A DNA stretch of 64,000 bases from Enterococcus casseliflavus NBRC 100478 (GCF_001544095.1 NZ_BCPT01000011.1:1-64000), one strand, 5' to 3'; positions 19,254 through 28,179 are shown, counted from the stretch's first letter. Notes: a model not told the origin generated them from the sequence alone. Numbers and translations are program-made.

Positions 19254-19556
19254 GCAAGCAAAACCGACACTTTTTCTTCATTCCTCTAGGCTCAAAACGA
19301 TCTTCCTATTATTAACAGTACCACGAATAACCAATAGAAACAAAAGTTTCAGCTAGTAGAACTCTTAAGGAATAGGCCGCTAGAGTAAATGAGTGATTGC
19401 TCCTTTCACTGCAGGTCGGCGACGAAAAGAATAGACGGCTCAACTAGTAAATTTCAGGGACGATAGAATCGATTTCCATTGGCCATCTTTATGGAGGAGC
19501 CATTTTCTATTCTGCCTATCCTATTCACGTCATCGATTGAAGCGATTCTTTCAAAT
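19254..19556. other. non-coding region between liaX promoter and the phoU terminator
   Basis: About 300 bp with no plausible open reading frame. It holds a second CTTAAG sequence (near 19362-19367), a GTCGGCGAC palindrome-like motif near 19415, and inverted AGAATAG/CTATTCT elements about 80 bp apart. I do not recognise RNase P, tmRNA, SRP RNA or a T-box here. Confidence 0.4.
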
Positions 19557-19557
19557 C

Positions 19558-19612
19558 AAAAAGACCGCCGAAAGAAGTTACTCCTTAAAGGACAACTGCT
19601 TTCGACGGTCCA
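19558..19612 (-). terminator. terminator of the pst-phoU operon
   Basis: GACCGTCGAAAG pairs with CTTTCGGCGGTC on the minus strand (19563-19574 with 19599-19610), enclosing a smaller hairpin with a CCTTTAAGG core, followed by T5. Confidence 0.85.
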
Positions 19613-19661
19613 TCCCATCTCTTTTAAAAGAGATATGTGATCAAGAACCCAAGCTGGTTTC

Positions 19662-20339
19662 TTAAATCATTTCCGTACGGTTTGTATTCAATTCACTGAT
19701 TTTCCCAGTAGCAAGATACACGATCCATTCACAAATATTCGTTACGTAGTCACCGATTCGTTCCAAGTATTGAGCAACGGATAAATAATCGGTCCCGCTG
19801 ACAACTGTTTCTGGATTTTCTTTCATACTCTCGATCGTTTTGTAATAAATGTCTTTGTAATATTCATTGACCCGATCGTCCATTTGAGCGATCATGCGAG
19901 CATCATCTTGATCGGTTTTTACATACGCCACTAAGACATTATCAACCATTTTTTTGACGTAATCCGACATATCTGAGATTTCTTTTTCGATTTCGGCAAT
20001 CCGCGTTTCGCCTTTGACCCGAATCGTTGACTTCGCGATGGATACCGCATGGTCCCCCATCCGCTCCAAGTCAGAGCTGGCTTTCATCACGGTAATGATC
20101 ATTCGTAGATCGGTCGTTACTGGTTGTTGCAAAGCAATCATCTCAAAGCTCTTTTTTTCTAAACGAACTTCCATATTGTTGATCGCCAAATCATTTTCAA
20201 TTACTTCCTGCGCAATTTCTTTGTCATGTCTGACATATGCTCGCACAGATTTATGAATGGCACTGCTGACTAGCATCCCCATTTCATAAAATTGATTGTG
20301 TAAATTTAATAATTCTTCTTCAAATTGTGTACGCAACAT
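19662..20339 (-). CDS. phoU: phosphate signalling complex protein PhoU
   Basis: A 225-aa all-helical protein built from two three-helix bundles, each with an acidic metal-binding motif: SSDLERMGDHAVSIA (about 90-104) and YLERIGDYVTNICEW (about 190-204). PhoU links PstSCAB transport to the PhoR histidine kinase, keeping the Pho response off when phosphate is plentiful. It is the last gene of the pst operon, 11 bp after the second pstB, with GGAGG before its ATG. Confidence 0.95.
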   Translation of the reverse strand: MLRTQFEEELLNLHNQFYEMGMLVSSAIHKSVRAYVRHDKEIAQEVIENDLAINNMEVRLEKKSFEMIALQQPVTTDLRMIITVMKASSDLERMGDHAVSIAKSTIRVKGETRIAEIEKEISDMSDYVKKMVDNVLVAYVKTDQDDARMIAQMDDRVNEYYKDIYYKTIESMKENPETVVSGTDYLSVAQYLERIGDYVTNICEWIVYLATGKISELNTNRTEMI

Positions 20340-20350
20340 CCCTTTTCCTC

Positions 20351-21109
20351 CTAACCAAATCTTCCTGAGATATAATCTTCTGTTTCTTTTTTGCTTGGGC
20401 TTAGGAACACTTTTTTCGTGTCATTGAACTCGATCAAGTTGCCGTCCAAAAAGAACGCGGTTTTATCTGAGATTCTTGAAGCTTGTGACATGTTGTGAGT
20501 CACGATGATCATGGTGTAGCGTTCTTTCAGTGCTAGAAGGGTATTCTCGATTTTCCCTGATGAAATGGGGTCTAACGCACTGGTTGGTTCATCCAGCAAA
20601 ATGATTTCTGGATCGACAGCCAATACCCGAGCGATACAAACCCGCTGCTGTTGTCCACCTGATAAAGAAAGCGCACTTTGGTGAAGTTTGTCTTTGACAT
20701 CTTCCCAGACAGAAGCTGCTTTCAGGCTTTCTTCTACCGTCTTATCAAGAATCTCCTTGTCCGTGACTCCTTTTAATTTTAACCCATAAATCACATTTTC
20801 GTAAATTGAAAAGGGAAAAGGATTCGGTTGTTGAAAAACCATCCCGATTTCTTTGCGCAAATCAACGATGTCTTGCTTTGGACTATAAATGTCTTTCCCT
20901 TTATAGACAACACTTCCTGTAATTGTCACACCAGGGATCAAATCATTCATTCGATTAAGAGAACGCAAGTAGGTCGATTTCCCACAACCTGAAGGTCCGA
21001 TCATTGCAGTGATCTCGCCTTTTTTGATGGAAAGGTCGATTCCTTTTAATGCTTCTTTTTTTCCGTAGTATAAATGCAGATCTTTCGATGTAATAATTTC
21101 TTCTGCCAT
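20351..21109 (-). CDS. pstB: phosphate ABC transporter ATP-binding protein (second copy)
   Basis: A 252-aa ABC ATPase energising phosphate import. The Walker A is GPSGCGKST, the signature [16 protein letters not shown] and the Walker [13 protein letters not shown]. The start is ATG 21107-21109 after GGAGGCAAAACA; an ORF reaching 40 codons further upstream would overlap the first pstB and has no site. Tandem pstB copies are usual in enterococci and streptococci. The two differ most at the N-terminus, this one beginning [16 protein letters not shown]. Confidence 0.94.
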   Translation of the reverse strand: MAEEIITSKDLHLYYGKKEALKGIDLSIKKGEITAMIGPSGCGKSTYLRSLNRMNDLIPGVTITGSVVYKGKDIYSPKQDIVDLRKEIGMVFQQPNPFPFSIYENVIYGLKLKGVTDKEILDKTVEESLKAASVWEDVKDKLHQSALSLSGGQQQRVCIARVLAVDPEIILLDEPTSALDPISSGKIENTLLALKERYTMIIVTHNMSQASRISDKTAFFLDGNLIEFNDTKKVFLSPSKKETEDYISGRFG

Positions 21110-21140
21110 TGTTTTGCCTCCGTTTACTGATCGAATCGGC

Positions 21141-21947
21141 TCAGCCAAAATGACCGGATACGTAATCTTCTGTTGCTTTAATTTTTGGACGAGTAAATAT
21201 CTTACGGGTCTCATCGTACTCGATCGCATTTCCTAAGTAGAAAAAGGCAGTATAATCGCTGATCCGAGCAGCTTGCTGCATATTATGGGTCACGATGATG
21301 ATTGAATAGTCGTTTTTCAAGTTGATAAGAGTTTCTTCCACTGTCCCTGTTGAGATTGGATCAAGGGCACTAGCTGGTTCATCTAGAAGCAAAATATCTG
21401 GTTTCATCGCAATTGCTCGAGCGATACACAGACGTTGCTGCTGTCCACCGGACAATGCTAAAGCACTTTTGTCTAAGCTGTCCTTTACTTGATCCCAAAG
21501 TGCGGCTTGTTTCAAGCTGGTTTCGACTGCTTCATCCAATTTCTTTTTGTTTCTTTCTCCATGACGTCGCAAAGCAAAGGCGATGTTGTCATAGATCGAT
21601 TTACTGAAAGGGTTTGGTCGTTGGAAAACCATGCCGATACGCTTGCGCATTTCGAAGACATCGACTTCTTTTGTATTGACGTCGACTCCTTTATACATGA
21701 TGTTTCCTGTGACTCTCGTGTTTGCGATCCCATCATTCATTCGATTCAAAGAACGCAGATACGTTGATTTACCGCAACCGGAAGGTCCGATCAATGCGGT
21801 GATTTTATTTTTTTCAAATTGTAGATCAATGCCTTTGATGGCTTCATTTGATCCATACCATACATGCAAGTCAGTGGTATAAAGCGCCACATCTTCTGGT
21901 TTATCGAAGGTAATGATATTTCGATCGTCCCAATTGTAATCGTTCAT
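21141..21947 (-). CDS. pstB: phosphate ABC transporter ATP-binding protein (first copy)
   Basis: A 268-aa ABC ATPase partner of PstA and PstC. It has Walker [10 protein letters not shown], signature [16 protein letters not shown] and Walker [13 protein letters not shown], plus an N-terminal extension ([31 protein letters not shown]) missing from the second copy. AAGGAG precedes the ATG. It is separated from pstA by 13 bp and from the second pstB by 31 bp. Confidence 0.94.
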   Translation of the reverse strand: MNDYNWDDRNIITFDKPEDVALYTTDLHVWYGSNEAIKGIDLQFEKNKITALIGPSGCGKSTYLRSLNRMNDGIANTRVTGNIMYKGVDVNTKEVDVFEMRKRIGMVFQRPNPFSKSIYDNIAFALRRHGERNKKKLDEAVETSLKQAALWDQVKDSLDKSALALSGGQQQRLCIARAIAMKPDILLLDEPASALDPISTGTVEETLINLKNDYSIIIVTHNMQQAARISDYTAFFYLGNAIEYDETRKIFTRPKIKATEDYVSGHFG

Positions 21948-21960
21948 ACTGTCATTCTCC

Positions 21961-22845
21961 TTATGCTGACGTCATTTTCTTGTACAACCGTTTGCCAGCT
22001 GCACGGGCGCCAAAGTTAAATAGCAAGACGGCAATGATCAATACCGCCGAAGCCCCGGCTGAAACTTGAGCGCCATCAGGCATCGTACCTTCTGTATTGA
22101 TTTTCCAAATATGGACTGCCAGCGTCTCCGCTTGTCGGAAAAGACCGATCGGGCTGGAAACACTCAATGGATTCCAGTTTGTAAAATCAAGGGCCGGTGC
22201 ACTTTGTCCTGCAGTGTAGATCAGCGCTGCCGCTTCACCAAAAATCCGACCAGAACTTAGAATGACCCCAGTCAAAATTCCTGGTGTTGCTTCTGGAACA
22301 ATGATGCGTGTGACAGTTTCCCAACGGGATAAGCCTAAAGACAAGCCCGCTTCACGCTGCGTATAATGAATCGCTTGTAGAGATTCTTCCACATTTCTAG
22401 TCAATAGTGGCAAATTGAAGAAAGTCAATGCCAAGGCACCTGAAATGATCGAAAAGCCATAACCAAACTGGATAACAAAGACTAAGAAACCAAAGAGACC
22501 GACAACCACAGAAGGCAGTGAACTCAAGATTTCGATCGATGTCCGAATGATATCCGTCAACCAGTTTTTCTTCGCATATTCTGATAAGTAGATCCCTGCT
22601 CCTAAAGAAATCGGAAAACTAATGATCATTGTCACTAAAAGCAAGTATAGGGAATTGAACAATTGGATGCCGATCCCGCCACCTTCTTGATACGCTTTTG
22701 AAGAAGAAGTCAGAAACTCCCAATTGATATGGGGAATACCACGTACCAAAATGTACAATAGTAAGGAAGCCAAAATCAAAACAATGACTCCAGCAACAGC
22801 ATACAAGACGCCGGTAGCAATTTTATCTGAACGTTTTGCATTCAT
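21961..22845 (-). CDS. pstA: phosphate ABC transporter permease PstA
   Basis: A 294-aa integral membrane permease with about six helices. The cytoplasmic EAA loop that contacts PstB reads [30 protein letters not shown] (about 165-195). It forms a heterodimer with PstC. Its ATG overlaps the pstC TAA by one base (TAATG), indicating translational coupling. Confidence 0.94.
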   Translation of the reverse strand: MNAKRSDKIATGVLYAVAGVIVLILASLLLYILVRGIPHINWEFLTSSSKAYQEGGGIGIQLFNSLYLLLVTMIISFPISLGAGIYLSEYAKKNWLTDIIRTSIEILSSLPSVVVGLFGFLVFVIQFGYGFSIISGALALTFFNLPLLTRNVEESLQAIHYTQREAGLSLGLSRWETVTRIIVPEATPGILTGVILSSGRIFGEAAALIYTAGQSAPALDFTNWNPLSVSSPIGLFRQAETLAVHIWKINTEGTMPDGAQVSAGASAVLIIAVLLFNFGARAAGKRLYKKMTSA

Positions 22846-23765
22846 TATTTCAATGCTCCTTTCTTCCCAATAAAGCGAATGACAATGTTAAATAGTAAGG
22901 ACATCAATAAGAGAATCAAGGCTAATGACCATAGAACGTTGTTTTGGACTGTTCCCATGATCGTATTCCCAATACCCATGGTTAAGATCGATGTCAATGT
23001 TGATGCAGGTGTCACTAAGCTCGTCGGCATCAATGCCGCATTACCGATAACCATTTGGATCGCCAATGCTTCCCCAAATGCGCGAGCCATTCCGAAAACA
23101 ACCGCCGTTAAAATCCCAGGGACAGCTGCTCGTAAAACAACTTTATAGATCGTTTGCCAGCGTGTTGCACCTAAAGCTAAGGATGCCTCACGGTAGTGCC
23201 GAGGGACTGCCCGTAACGCATCGACAGTCATCGTAGTCACTGTCGGCAAAATCATGATAAATAGGACAAAGGTCCCCGCCAAGATCCCAAACCCTGTACC
23301 GCCAAAAACAGAACGGACTGCTGGTACAATGACAGACAAACCGATAAAACCATAAACTACAGAAGGAATACCGACTAATAGTTCGATGACGGGCTGCAAA
23401 ATCTTCTCTCCGTTACGAGGGGAGATCTCCACCATAAAGACTGCTGCACCGATCGCAAATGGTGTTGCGACGATCGCTGATAGGAAGGTTACGAAGAACG
23501 AACCAAGGATCATCGGTAAAGCACCTACTAATGGTTGGCCATCAGGACCAACAGCACTTGGATTCCATTGCGTACCAAACAAAAAGTCGAAAACATTGAC
23601 TTTGTCTACAAAGAATGTCGCTAATCCACGGCTAGCAACGAAATAAAAAATGGAGATCACAACCAATACAATCAACGCAATACATAGAAAGCTAACCAGC
23701 TTTCCTCTTTGTTCCATTCTTGCGCGCTTGGATTTTTTTGTTAACACTTCTTTTACATTTTCCAC
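22845..23765 (-). CDS. pstC: phosphate ABC transporter permease PstC
   Basis: A 306-aa permease with about six membrane helices and an EAA loop YREASLALGATRWQTIYKVVLRAAVPGILTA (about 195-225). The N-terminus is basic and cytoplasmic (KEVLTKKSKRARMEQRGK). The start is GTG 23763-23765 behind GAGGAGG. The 98-bp gap from pstS carries PhoP-box-like repeats, so pstC may have its own promoter. Confidence 0.94.
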   Translation of the reverse strand: MENVKEVLTKKSKRARMEQRGKLVSFLCIALIVLVVISIFYFVASRGLATFFVDKVNVFDFLFGTQWNPSAVGPDGQPLVGALPMILGSFFVTFLSAIVATPFAIGAAVFMVEISPRNGEKILQPVIELLVGIPSVVYGFIGLSVIVPAVRSVFGGTGFGILAGTFVLFIMILPTVTTMTVDALRAVPRHYREASLALGATRWQTIYKVVLRAAVPGILTAVVFGMARAFGEALAIQMVIGNAALMPTSLVTPASTLTSILTMGIGNTIMGTVQNNVLWSLALILLLMSLLFNIVIRFIGKKGALK

Positions 23766-23831
23766 GAGGGTTCCTCCTCAAAAATCAAACTAAACTCATA
23801 ACCATTAGTTTATCGGTTCAACATCAATTTC

Positions 23832-23860
23832 TGTTAAAGCTTGTGTAAATTTTGTGTAAA
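23832..23860 (-). promoter_or_regulatory. PhoP-box-like direct repeats between pstS and pstC
   Basis: On the minus strand the order is TTTACA (23855-23860), TTTACA (23844-23849), TTAACA (23832-23837), with starts 11 and 12 bp apart. Known PhoP boxes are TTAACA-type hexamers at 11-bp periods. The last hexamer could serve as a -35, with GATAAA 17 bp on as a weak -10. Confidence 0.5.
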
Positions 23861-23862
23861 GA

Positions 23863-24717
23863 TTATTCGACAATGTTGCCTTCCCAATCTCTTTCCACCT
23901 GCATGATGGAAATTGGAATATAACCCAAATCCCCGACGATATGCTCTTGTACTTCATCAGAAAGCATATATTCGAGAAATTCAGCGGTCAATCCCGTTGG
24001 TTCTCCTTTTGTATACATATGCTCGTAAGCCCAAACTTTCCAATCATTGGTCGTTACATTTTCAATCGTTGGTTGAACCCCATCAATCGAAAGGACGTTG
24101 ACTTCATCTGTCACATAAGAAAATGCAACATAACTGATGGCGCCTGGTGTATCTGAAACAATCGAACGGACCATCCCACTAGAATCTTGCTCTTGGGAAG
24201 GAATCGCTGTTTCGCCATCCATGATCCATTTTTCAAACGTACTTCTCGTGCCGCTTCCAGTCGCCCGATTCAACAAAACGATGGGCAGATCATTTCCGCC
24301 AACTTCACGCCAATTGGTAATCTTTCCTAAGAAGATATTTTTTAAGTCCTCTGTTGAAATATCCGTGATCCCAACGCCTTTGTTGACGATCGGTGTGATA
24401 CCCACCGTTGCCACTCGGTGGTCAACGAGTGCATCCGCATCGATCCCTGGCTTTTCTTCTGCAAACAAATCAGAATTCCCAATATCGACTGCGCCTGCTT
24501 GGACTTGACTTAACCCAGTGCCGCTCCCGCCTCCTTGGACATTGATAAATCGCCCAGGATTTGAGTTTTGAAATTCTTCCGCAACGGTTTCTACGAGTGG
24601 CTGCAAGGCAGAAGACCCGACTGCTGTGATCGATTCTCCTCGATCTGCCCAGCTTGCACATCCTGAGAGTAAAATAACCAATCCGATGATAGGACTTAGA
24701 AGTTTTAATTTTTTCAT
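23863..24717 (-). CDS. pstS: phosphate-binding lipoprotein PstS
   Basis: A 284-aa substrate-binding protein of the high-affinity phosphate importer. It has a lipoprotein signal with lipobox LLSGCAS (Cys about residue 20), so it is anchored by Lgt. Phosphate-binding segments are visible in AVGSSALQPLVE (about 31-42), GGGSGTGLSQV (about 62) and NRATGSGTRSTFEKWI (about 150). The second of two adjacent ATGs (24715-24717) has the better spacing from AAGGAGCG. It is the first gene of the pst operon. Confidence 0.93.
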   Translation of the reverse strand: MKKLKLLSPIIGLVILLSGCASWADRGESITAVGSSALQPLVETVAEEFQNSNPGRFINVQGGGSGTGLSQVQAGAVDIGNSDLFAEEKPGIDADALVDHRVATVGITPIVNKGVGITDISTEDLKNIFLGKITNWREVGGNDLPIVLLNRATGSGTRSTFEKWIMDGETAIPSQEQDSSGMVRSIVSDTPGAISYVAFSYVTDEVNVLSIDGVQPTIENVTTNDWKVWAYEHMYTKGEPTGLTAEFLEYMLSDEVQEHIVGDLGYIPISIMQVERDWEGNIVE

Positions 24718-24748
24718 CATAACGCTCCTTGTACTTTCGAAAGTCATT

Positions 24749-24766
24749 GATTGTAAAAATCAATTA
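24749..24766. repeat. inverted repeat in the pstS upstream region
   Basis: TTGATT-GTAAA-AATCAA is a short perfect inverted repeat about 35 bp upstream of the pstS start, and contains TGTAAA. It could be an operator or a leader hairpin in the pstS mRNA. Confidence 0.35.
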
Positions 24767-24879
24767 TTTTCATTTTACCATTAGTTGAAATCAATGAAAA
24801 TTATTATTTGCTTTTTTTTCTTGAGCTTAGTCTGTCCCTTTATTTAAAACGCTTTTTTTCTTTTAGAAAATAACTATTT

Positions 24880-24896
24880 TGTAAATAAAATGACAA
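24880..24896. promoter_or_regulatory. PhoP-box-like pair in the sRNA-pstS divergent region
   Basis: TGTAAA (24880-24885) and TGACAA (24891-24896) start 11 bp apart; on the minus strand this reads TTGTCA-N5-TTTACA. The pair lies between pstS and a candidate divergent small RNA promoter and could control either or both. Confidence 0.4.
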
Positions 24897-24936
24897 GATT
24901 TCTTAATTAAATTACGTGCATCCAGAAGGTATGCTG

Positions 24937-24945
24937 TGCTATACT
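24937..24945 (+). promoter_or_regulatory. extended -10 promoter of the candidate small RNA
   Basis: TGCTATACT is an extended -10 element on the plus strand, with a predicted transcription start near 24952. No good -35 hexamer is found. Confidence 0.55.
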
Positions 24946-24951
24946 GTGAGA

Positions 24952-25118
24952 GGAAACGTATTTTAAAAAGAACAACATATTGTACTTGCTTCCCCAATCA
25001 AGTACAATATGTTGTTATGTTCAGCGTTTTCACGATTTCATCAACATTTCCCCAAAATGTCTGTTGAATCGAAACGGCAGAAAGAAGCATTCCTATGCAT
25101 CTTCTGCCGTCTTTTTTT
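24952..25118 (+). ncRNA. candidate small RNA divergent from pstS
   Basis: About 165 nt on the plus strand between an extended -10 (TGCTATACT, 24937-24945) and an intrinsic terminator. Hairpin 1 is a perfect 18-bp stem (24971-24988 with 24999-25016). Hairpin 2 is TCAACA/TGTTGA (25041-25046 with 25062-25067), probably extended by TTT/AAA. Both loops carry the same TTCCCCAA (24990-24997 and 25048-25055). C-rich loops of this sort in known Gram-positive small RNAs pair with G-rich ribosome binding sites. The only ORF inside (39 codons from ATG 25010) has no Shine-Dalgarno and runs through the terminator. It matches no RNA family I can name; the reading as an RNA gene is inference. Confidence 0.6.
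25074..25118 (+). terminator. strong plus-strand intrinsic terminator
   Basis: ACGGCAGAA (25074-25082) pairs with TTCTGCCGT (25102-25110), with an inner GCAT/ATGC stem, followed by T7 (25112-25118). There is no matching T run for the minus-strand gene ending at 25117, so the signal serves a plus-strand transcript. Confidence 0.85.
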
Positions 25119-25848
25119 ATTCTAATTCACTTAACCATGTCGCCATCTGCTCAATGATGGCTTCTTGCTGTGCTTCATTTGGTAGATCCGCTGCTGCTTC
25201 TCCTTTTTGTAACCCATAGCTACCAAAGCCAGCATGATTGCCGCCTTCGATCGTTTGGAACGTCGTAGTTTCTGGAAGGAGGCTGCGGGCAGCCTGCCAA
25301 TTTTCTTGATTCACTACTTGGTCTTGACTGCCTGAGAGTGACAACACAGCAATCGATTGATCAGCTAAGGATCCTTTTTCATCTGGGTAACTAGCAAAGA
25401 AAAAGACGCCTTTTAACTCGTTGTCGTTTTCAGCCAACTGATTCGCTGCAAAACGGCTTGCCATGACGCCACCTAATGAATGACCGCCAATGACATAGGA
25501 GCTATGGGGAATTTCTTTCAAGACCTCTTCTGCACGATTGCCTGCTAAAACAGCCATGTTAAAGGGCATTTTAACGATCGCTACAGGATAGCCTTTTTCC
25601 GCTAAACCTGCTGCCCATACACTATAGCTTTCCGCATCGACAAGAGCACCAGGATAGAAAATAACCAAAGGCTTTTCTTCATCTCCAGCAAAATAGAGGA
25701 CATTTCCCTCATCATCTGCCTCTTTCGCAGCTGTAACTGCAGCATCCACTGCTGGGTAATGCAGTTGTTGCCAACCGACCCAACCGGCAATAGTTAAAAT
25801 AACAACGGTGATCAATACACCGATCAAAACTTTTGTTCTTTTTCTCAT
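25117..25848 (-). CDS. membrane-anchored alpha/beta hydrolase
   Basis: A 243-aa protein with an N-terminal membrane anchor or uncleaved signal (about 6-25, VLIGVLITVVILTIAGWVGW) and an extracytoplasmic alpha/beta hydrolase domain. The nucleophile elbow GHSLGG (YVIGGHSLGGVMAS, about 117-130) is followed by a candidate acid in LSGSQDQVV and a His in GGNHAGFG, completing a catalytic triad. The substrate is unknown; carboxylesterase or lipase-like activity is plausible. The second of two tandem ATGs (25846-25848) is best spaced from GGAGG. The gene stands alone between pst and recN. Confidence 0.82.
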   Translation of the reverse strand: MRKRTKVLIGVLITVVILTIAGWVGWQQLHYPAVDAAVTAAKEADDEGNVLYFAGDEEKPLVIFYPGALVDAESYSVWAAGLAEKGYPVAIVKMPFNMAVLAGNRAEEVLKEIPHSSYVIGGHSLGGVMASRFAANQLAENDNELKGVFFFASYPDEKGSLADQSIAVLSLSGSQDQVVNQENWQAARSLLPETTTFQTIEGGNHAGFGSYGLQKGEAAADLPNEAQQEAIIEQMATWLSELE

Positions 25849-25861
25849 CATATCCTCCTGC

Positions 25862-25923
25862 AAAAAAGAAGATCAGGAAAGGATGGCAGACGAAACTTGC
25901 GGGTCCATCATCTCCTGAATCTT
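25862..25923 (-). terminator. terminator after recN
   Basis: On the minus strand AAGATTCAGGAGATGATGG pairs imperfectly with CCATCCTTTCCTGATCTT (25905-25923 with 25869-25886), followed by CTTTTTTG. Confidence 0.65.
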
Positions 25924-25943
25924 TTTATAAGTGTTTCCAATTT

Positions 25944-27617
25944 TTATCGGTGAGCCAGCGCCAATAGTTCTCGTGCATGTTCGATCGTTAAATCGGTGAT
26001 TTCTGCACCTGAGAGCATACGGGCGATCTCAGCCACTCGTTCTTCTTCTGATAATTTACGGACATGGGTTTCTGTCCGACCTTCTTGAATTGCTTTTTCG
26101 ATAAAATATTGATTGTCCGCCACAGCCGCTACTTGCGGCAAGTGGGTGATACACAAGACTTGCGAATTCGCAGCGATCTTGGCGATTTTTTCGGCGATCG
26201 CCTGAGCTACTCGGCCACTGACCCCAGTATCCACCTCATCAAAGACAATACTAGTGATTCCTTGCTTGCGGGAGAAAATCGATTTAAGCGCTAATAAGAT
26301 CCGGGAAAGCTCTCCTCCAGAAGCAACTCGCACTAACGGTTTCATGCCTTCACCGGGGTTGGTGGTCAAATAAAACTCCACGGTATCAAAGCCGCTGCTG
26401 CTTAATTGTTTTGAGCCAGATGCAAACCGCACTTCAAATTGCGCGTGCTCCATATACAGCTCTTTTAACTCTTGAACGATTTCTTTTTCTAAACGATGAG
26501 CCAATTCACGTCGTTTGACGTGCAAGGCTTCCGCCAGCTGCCAAACTGCTTCAGCTTTTTGGGCAAGCTCTTCTTCTAATTGTTCCAACTGACCTTCCGT
26601 ATAGGCAGACTCGCTGATTTCTTTACTAATCTCATCATAATAAGCAAGAATCACAGGAATTGACTCCCCGTATTTGCGCTTCAATTGACGAATCGTTTCT
26701 AGTCGTGAAATGACTTCTTCTAGACGACCTTCATCTAATTCAAGATTGTCGACTTGCCGAGAAATATCAGTGGCTGCATCCTGTAGCAGGTAGTATGCAC
26801 TTTGGATCGCTTCACTGATTTTTTCATACGCAGGATCAAGATGGGCGATCGACTGGATTTCTGATAATGCCACACTGACCCCATCTAGGCTATTGACCTC
26901 TTCGGCAGATAGAGCGCCATAGCTTTGCCCGAGAGCATCCACGATTTTTTGATAATTGGTCAGTTTTTCTCGTTCATCGATCAGCTGCTCTTCTTCATTT
27001 TCCATCAATTCCGCTTGGGCGATCTCTTCTTGTTGAAAACGCAGCATATCCATTCGCTGCACATAGAGCTGCTCATTTTCTTGGATGGTCCGCACATGCT
27101 TTTCTAAGGAGCGATAGGCTTGATAGGCTTGACGGTAACTTGCAAGTTCCGCTTTAAAGGCATCATCTCCAAAACCATCCATCAACGCCAAATGTTTTTC
27201 TGGCTGCAGCAGCTCCTGATGCTCATTTTGTCCTTGGATATCGACTAAGAATAAACCGATTTGACGCAAAACCGACAAGGTAACGGTTCGACCATTGACA
27301 CGACAAATATTTTTCCCCGATTGAGAGATATCTCGTTGTACGATCAGAATTTCCTCTTCATCAATACCCAGATCTGCGGTCAACTCTTTGAACTCTTGCT
27401 GATTCGGCCATTCAAAAATCCCTTCCAAACGGCATTTTTCTGTGCCTTGACGCAAATAGTCACTGGACCCTCTGCCACCAGCTAGTAAGCCCATCGCATC
27501 GATAATGATTGATTTCCCAGCACCGGTTTCACCTGTTAGAGCCGTCATCCCCTCATGAAAAGACAGGTGCAGGTTGGAGATAATCGCAAAATTTTGGATC
27601 GACAATTCTAAAAGCAT
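25944..27617 (-). CDS. recN: DNA repair protein RecN
   Basis: A 557-aa SMC-like ATPase for double-strand break repair by recombination. The Walker A GETGAGKSIIIDA is at about 29-41, long coiled coils span about 150-380, and the ABC-type signature LSRILLALKS and Walker B SIVFDEVDTGVSG are in the C-terminal third. It lies 15 bp downstream of argR, the conserved argR-recN pair of Firmicutes. Confidence 0.96.
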   Translation of the reverse strand: MLLELSIQNFAIISNLHLSFHEGMTALTGETGAGKSIIIDAMGLLAGGRGSSDYLRQGTEKCRLEGIFEWPNQQEFKELTADLGIDEEEILIVQRDISQSGKNICRVNGRTVTLSVLRQIGLFLVDIQGQNEHQELLQPEKHLALMDGFGDDAFKAELASYRQAYQAYRSLEKHVRTIQENEQLYVQRMDMLRFQQEEIAQAELMENEEEQLIDEREKLTNYQKIVDALGQSYGALSAEEVNSLDGVSVALSEIQSIAHLDPAYEKISEAIQSAYYLLQDAATDISRQVDNLELDEGRLEEVISRLETIRQLKRKYGESIPVILAYYDEISKEISESAYTEGQLEQLEEELAQKAEAVWQLAEALHVKRRELAHRLEKEIVQELKELYMEHAQFEVRFASGSKQLSSSGFDTVEFYLTTNPGEGMKPLVRVASGGELSRILLALKSIFSRKQGITSIVFDEVDTGVSGRVAQAIAEKIAKIAANSQVLCITHLPQVAAVADNQYFIEKAIQEGRTETHVRKLSEEERVAEIARMLSGAEITDLTIEHARELLALAHR

Positions 27618-27632
27618 CCCTTGCCTCCTCTT

Positions 27633-28082
27633 TTATACGTAACGTTGGAAATCCTTGAATAGGTTCTCGGTATCTGCTTCTGTTCTGGTAATCATCAAGA
27701 CGTTGTCATCATCGTTTAGCGTGCCAAATAACTCTTTGGCATAACGCTTATCGATCAAATTCGCCAAAGCCGAAGCATTGCCAGGCAGTGTGCGCAGGAT
27801 CACAAATTTGTCCATTCGATCGACAGAAACAAACGCCGTTTTTAGGATTTTATCTAGTTTACCACTCACGTCTTCCGTTGTCTCTTGTGGAATACTATAG
27901 CGATAGCCGCCTTTTTGGGAAGGAACTTTCACTAACTTCAATTCCTTGATATCCCTTGATATGGTTGCTTGTGTGACTGAGACGCCGCGATCTTTTAACA
28001 ACTCGACAAAATCTTCTTGTTTCTGAATATCTTGTTCACTTAACAATCGTGTAATCAAGCGATGCCGTTCTTTTTTTCTCAT
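27633..28082 (-). CDS. argR: ArgR/AhrC family arginine regulator
   Basis: A 149-aa protein with an N-terminal winged helix (about 1-70, including GVSVTQATISRDIKELKL) and a C-terminal oligomerisation and arginine-binding domain (about 80-149). The effector motif reads GTLNDDDNVLMI; the double Asp needed for arginine binding is present. Enterococci often carry several paralogues, so whether this one acts on arginine genes or only as recN partner cannot be told here. AGGAGGAACAAGAG precedes the ATG. Confidence 0.92.
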   Translation of the reverse strand: MRKKERHRLITRLLSEQDIQKQEDFVELLKDRGVSVTQATISRDIKELKLVKVPSQKGGYRYSIPQETTEDVSGKLDKILKTAFVSVDRMDKFVILRTLPGNASALANLIDKRYAKELFGTLNDDDNVLMITRTEADTENLFKDFQRYV

Positions 28083-28134
28083 CTCTTGTTCCTCCTGAAT
28101 GAATTCCTACTAATTTTATCCTATTTTGCGCAAG

Positions 28135-28172
28135 AAAGAAAGAGAGCCGACAAGTAAAATGTCCACTCTCTT
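28135..28172 (-). terminator. probable terminator after tlyA
   Basis: AGAGAG(CC)GACA and TGTC(CA)CTCTCT (28141-28171) form a hairpin with a small internal loop. On the minus strand it is followed by a T-rich but not pure run (TCTTTCTTG). Confidence 0.6.
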
Positions 28173-28179
28173 CCATTCT

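Noticed and set aside
25010-25122. 39-codon ORF inside the small RNA candidate
   Set aside because: No Shine-Dalgarno, and the reading frame runs through the terminator stem and T run.
24980-25219. 79-codon plus-strand ORF overlapping the alpha/beta hydrolase
   Set aside because: It crosses the terminator and lies antisense to a well supported gene; no ribosome binding site.
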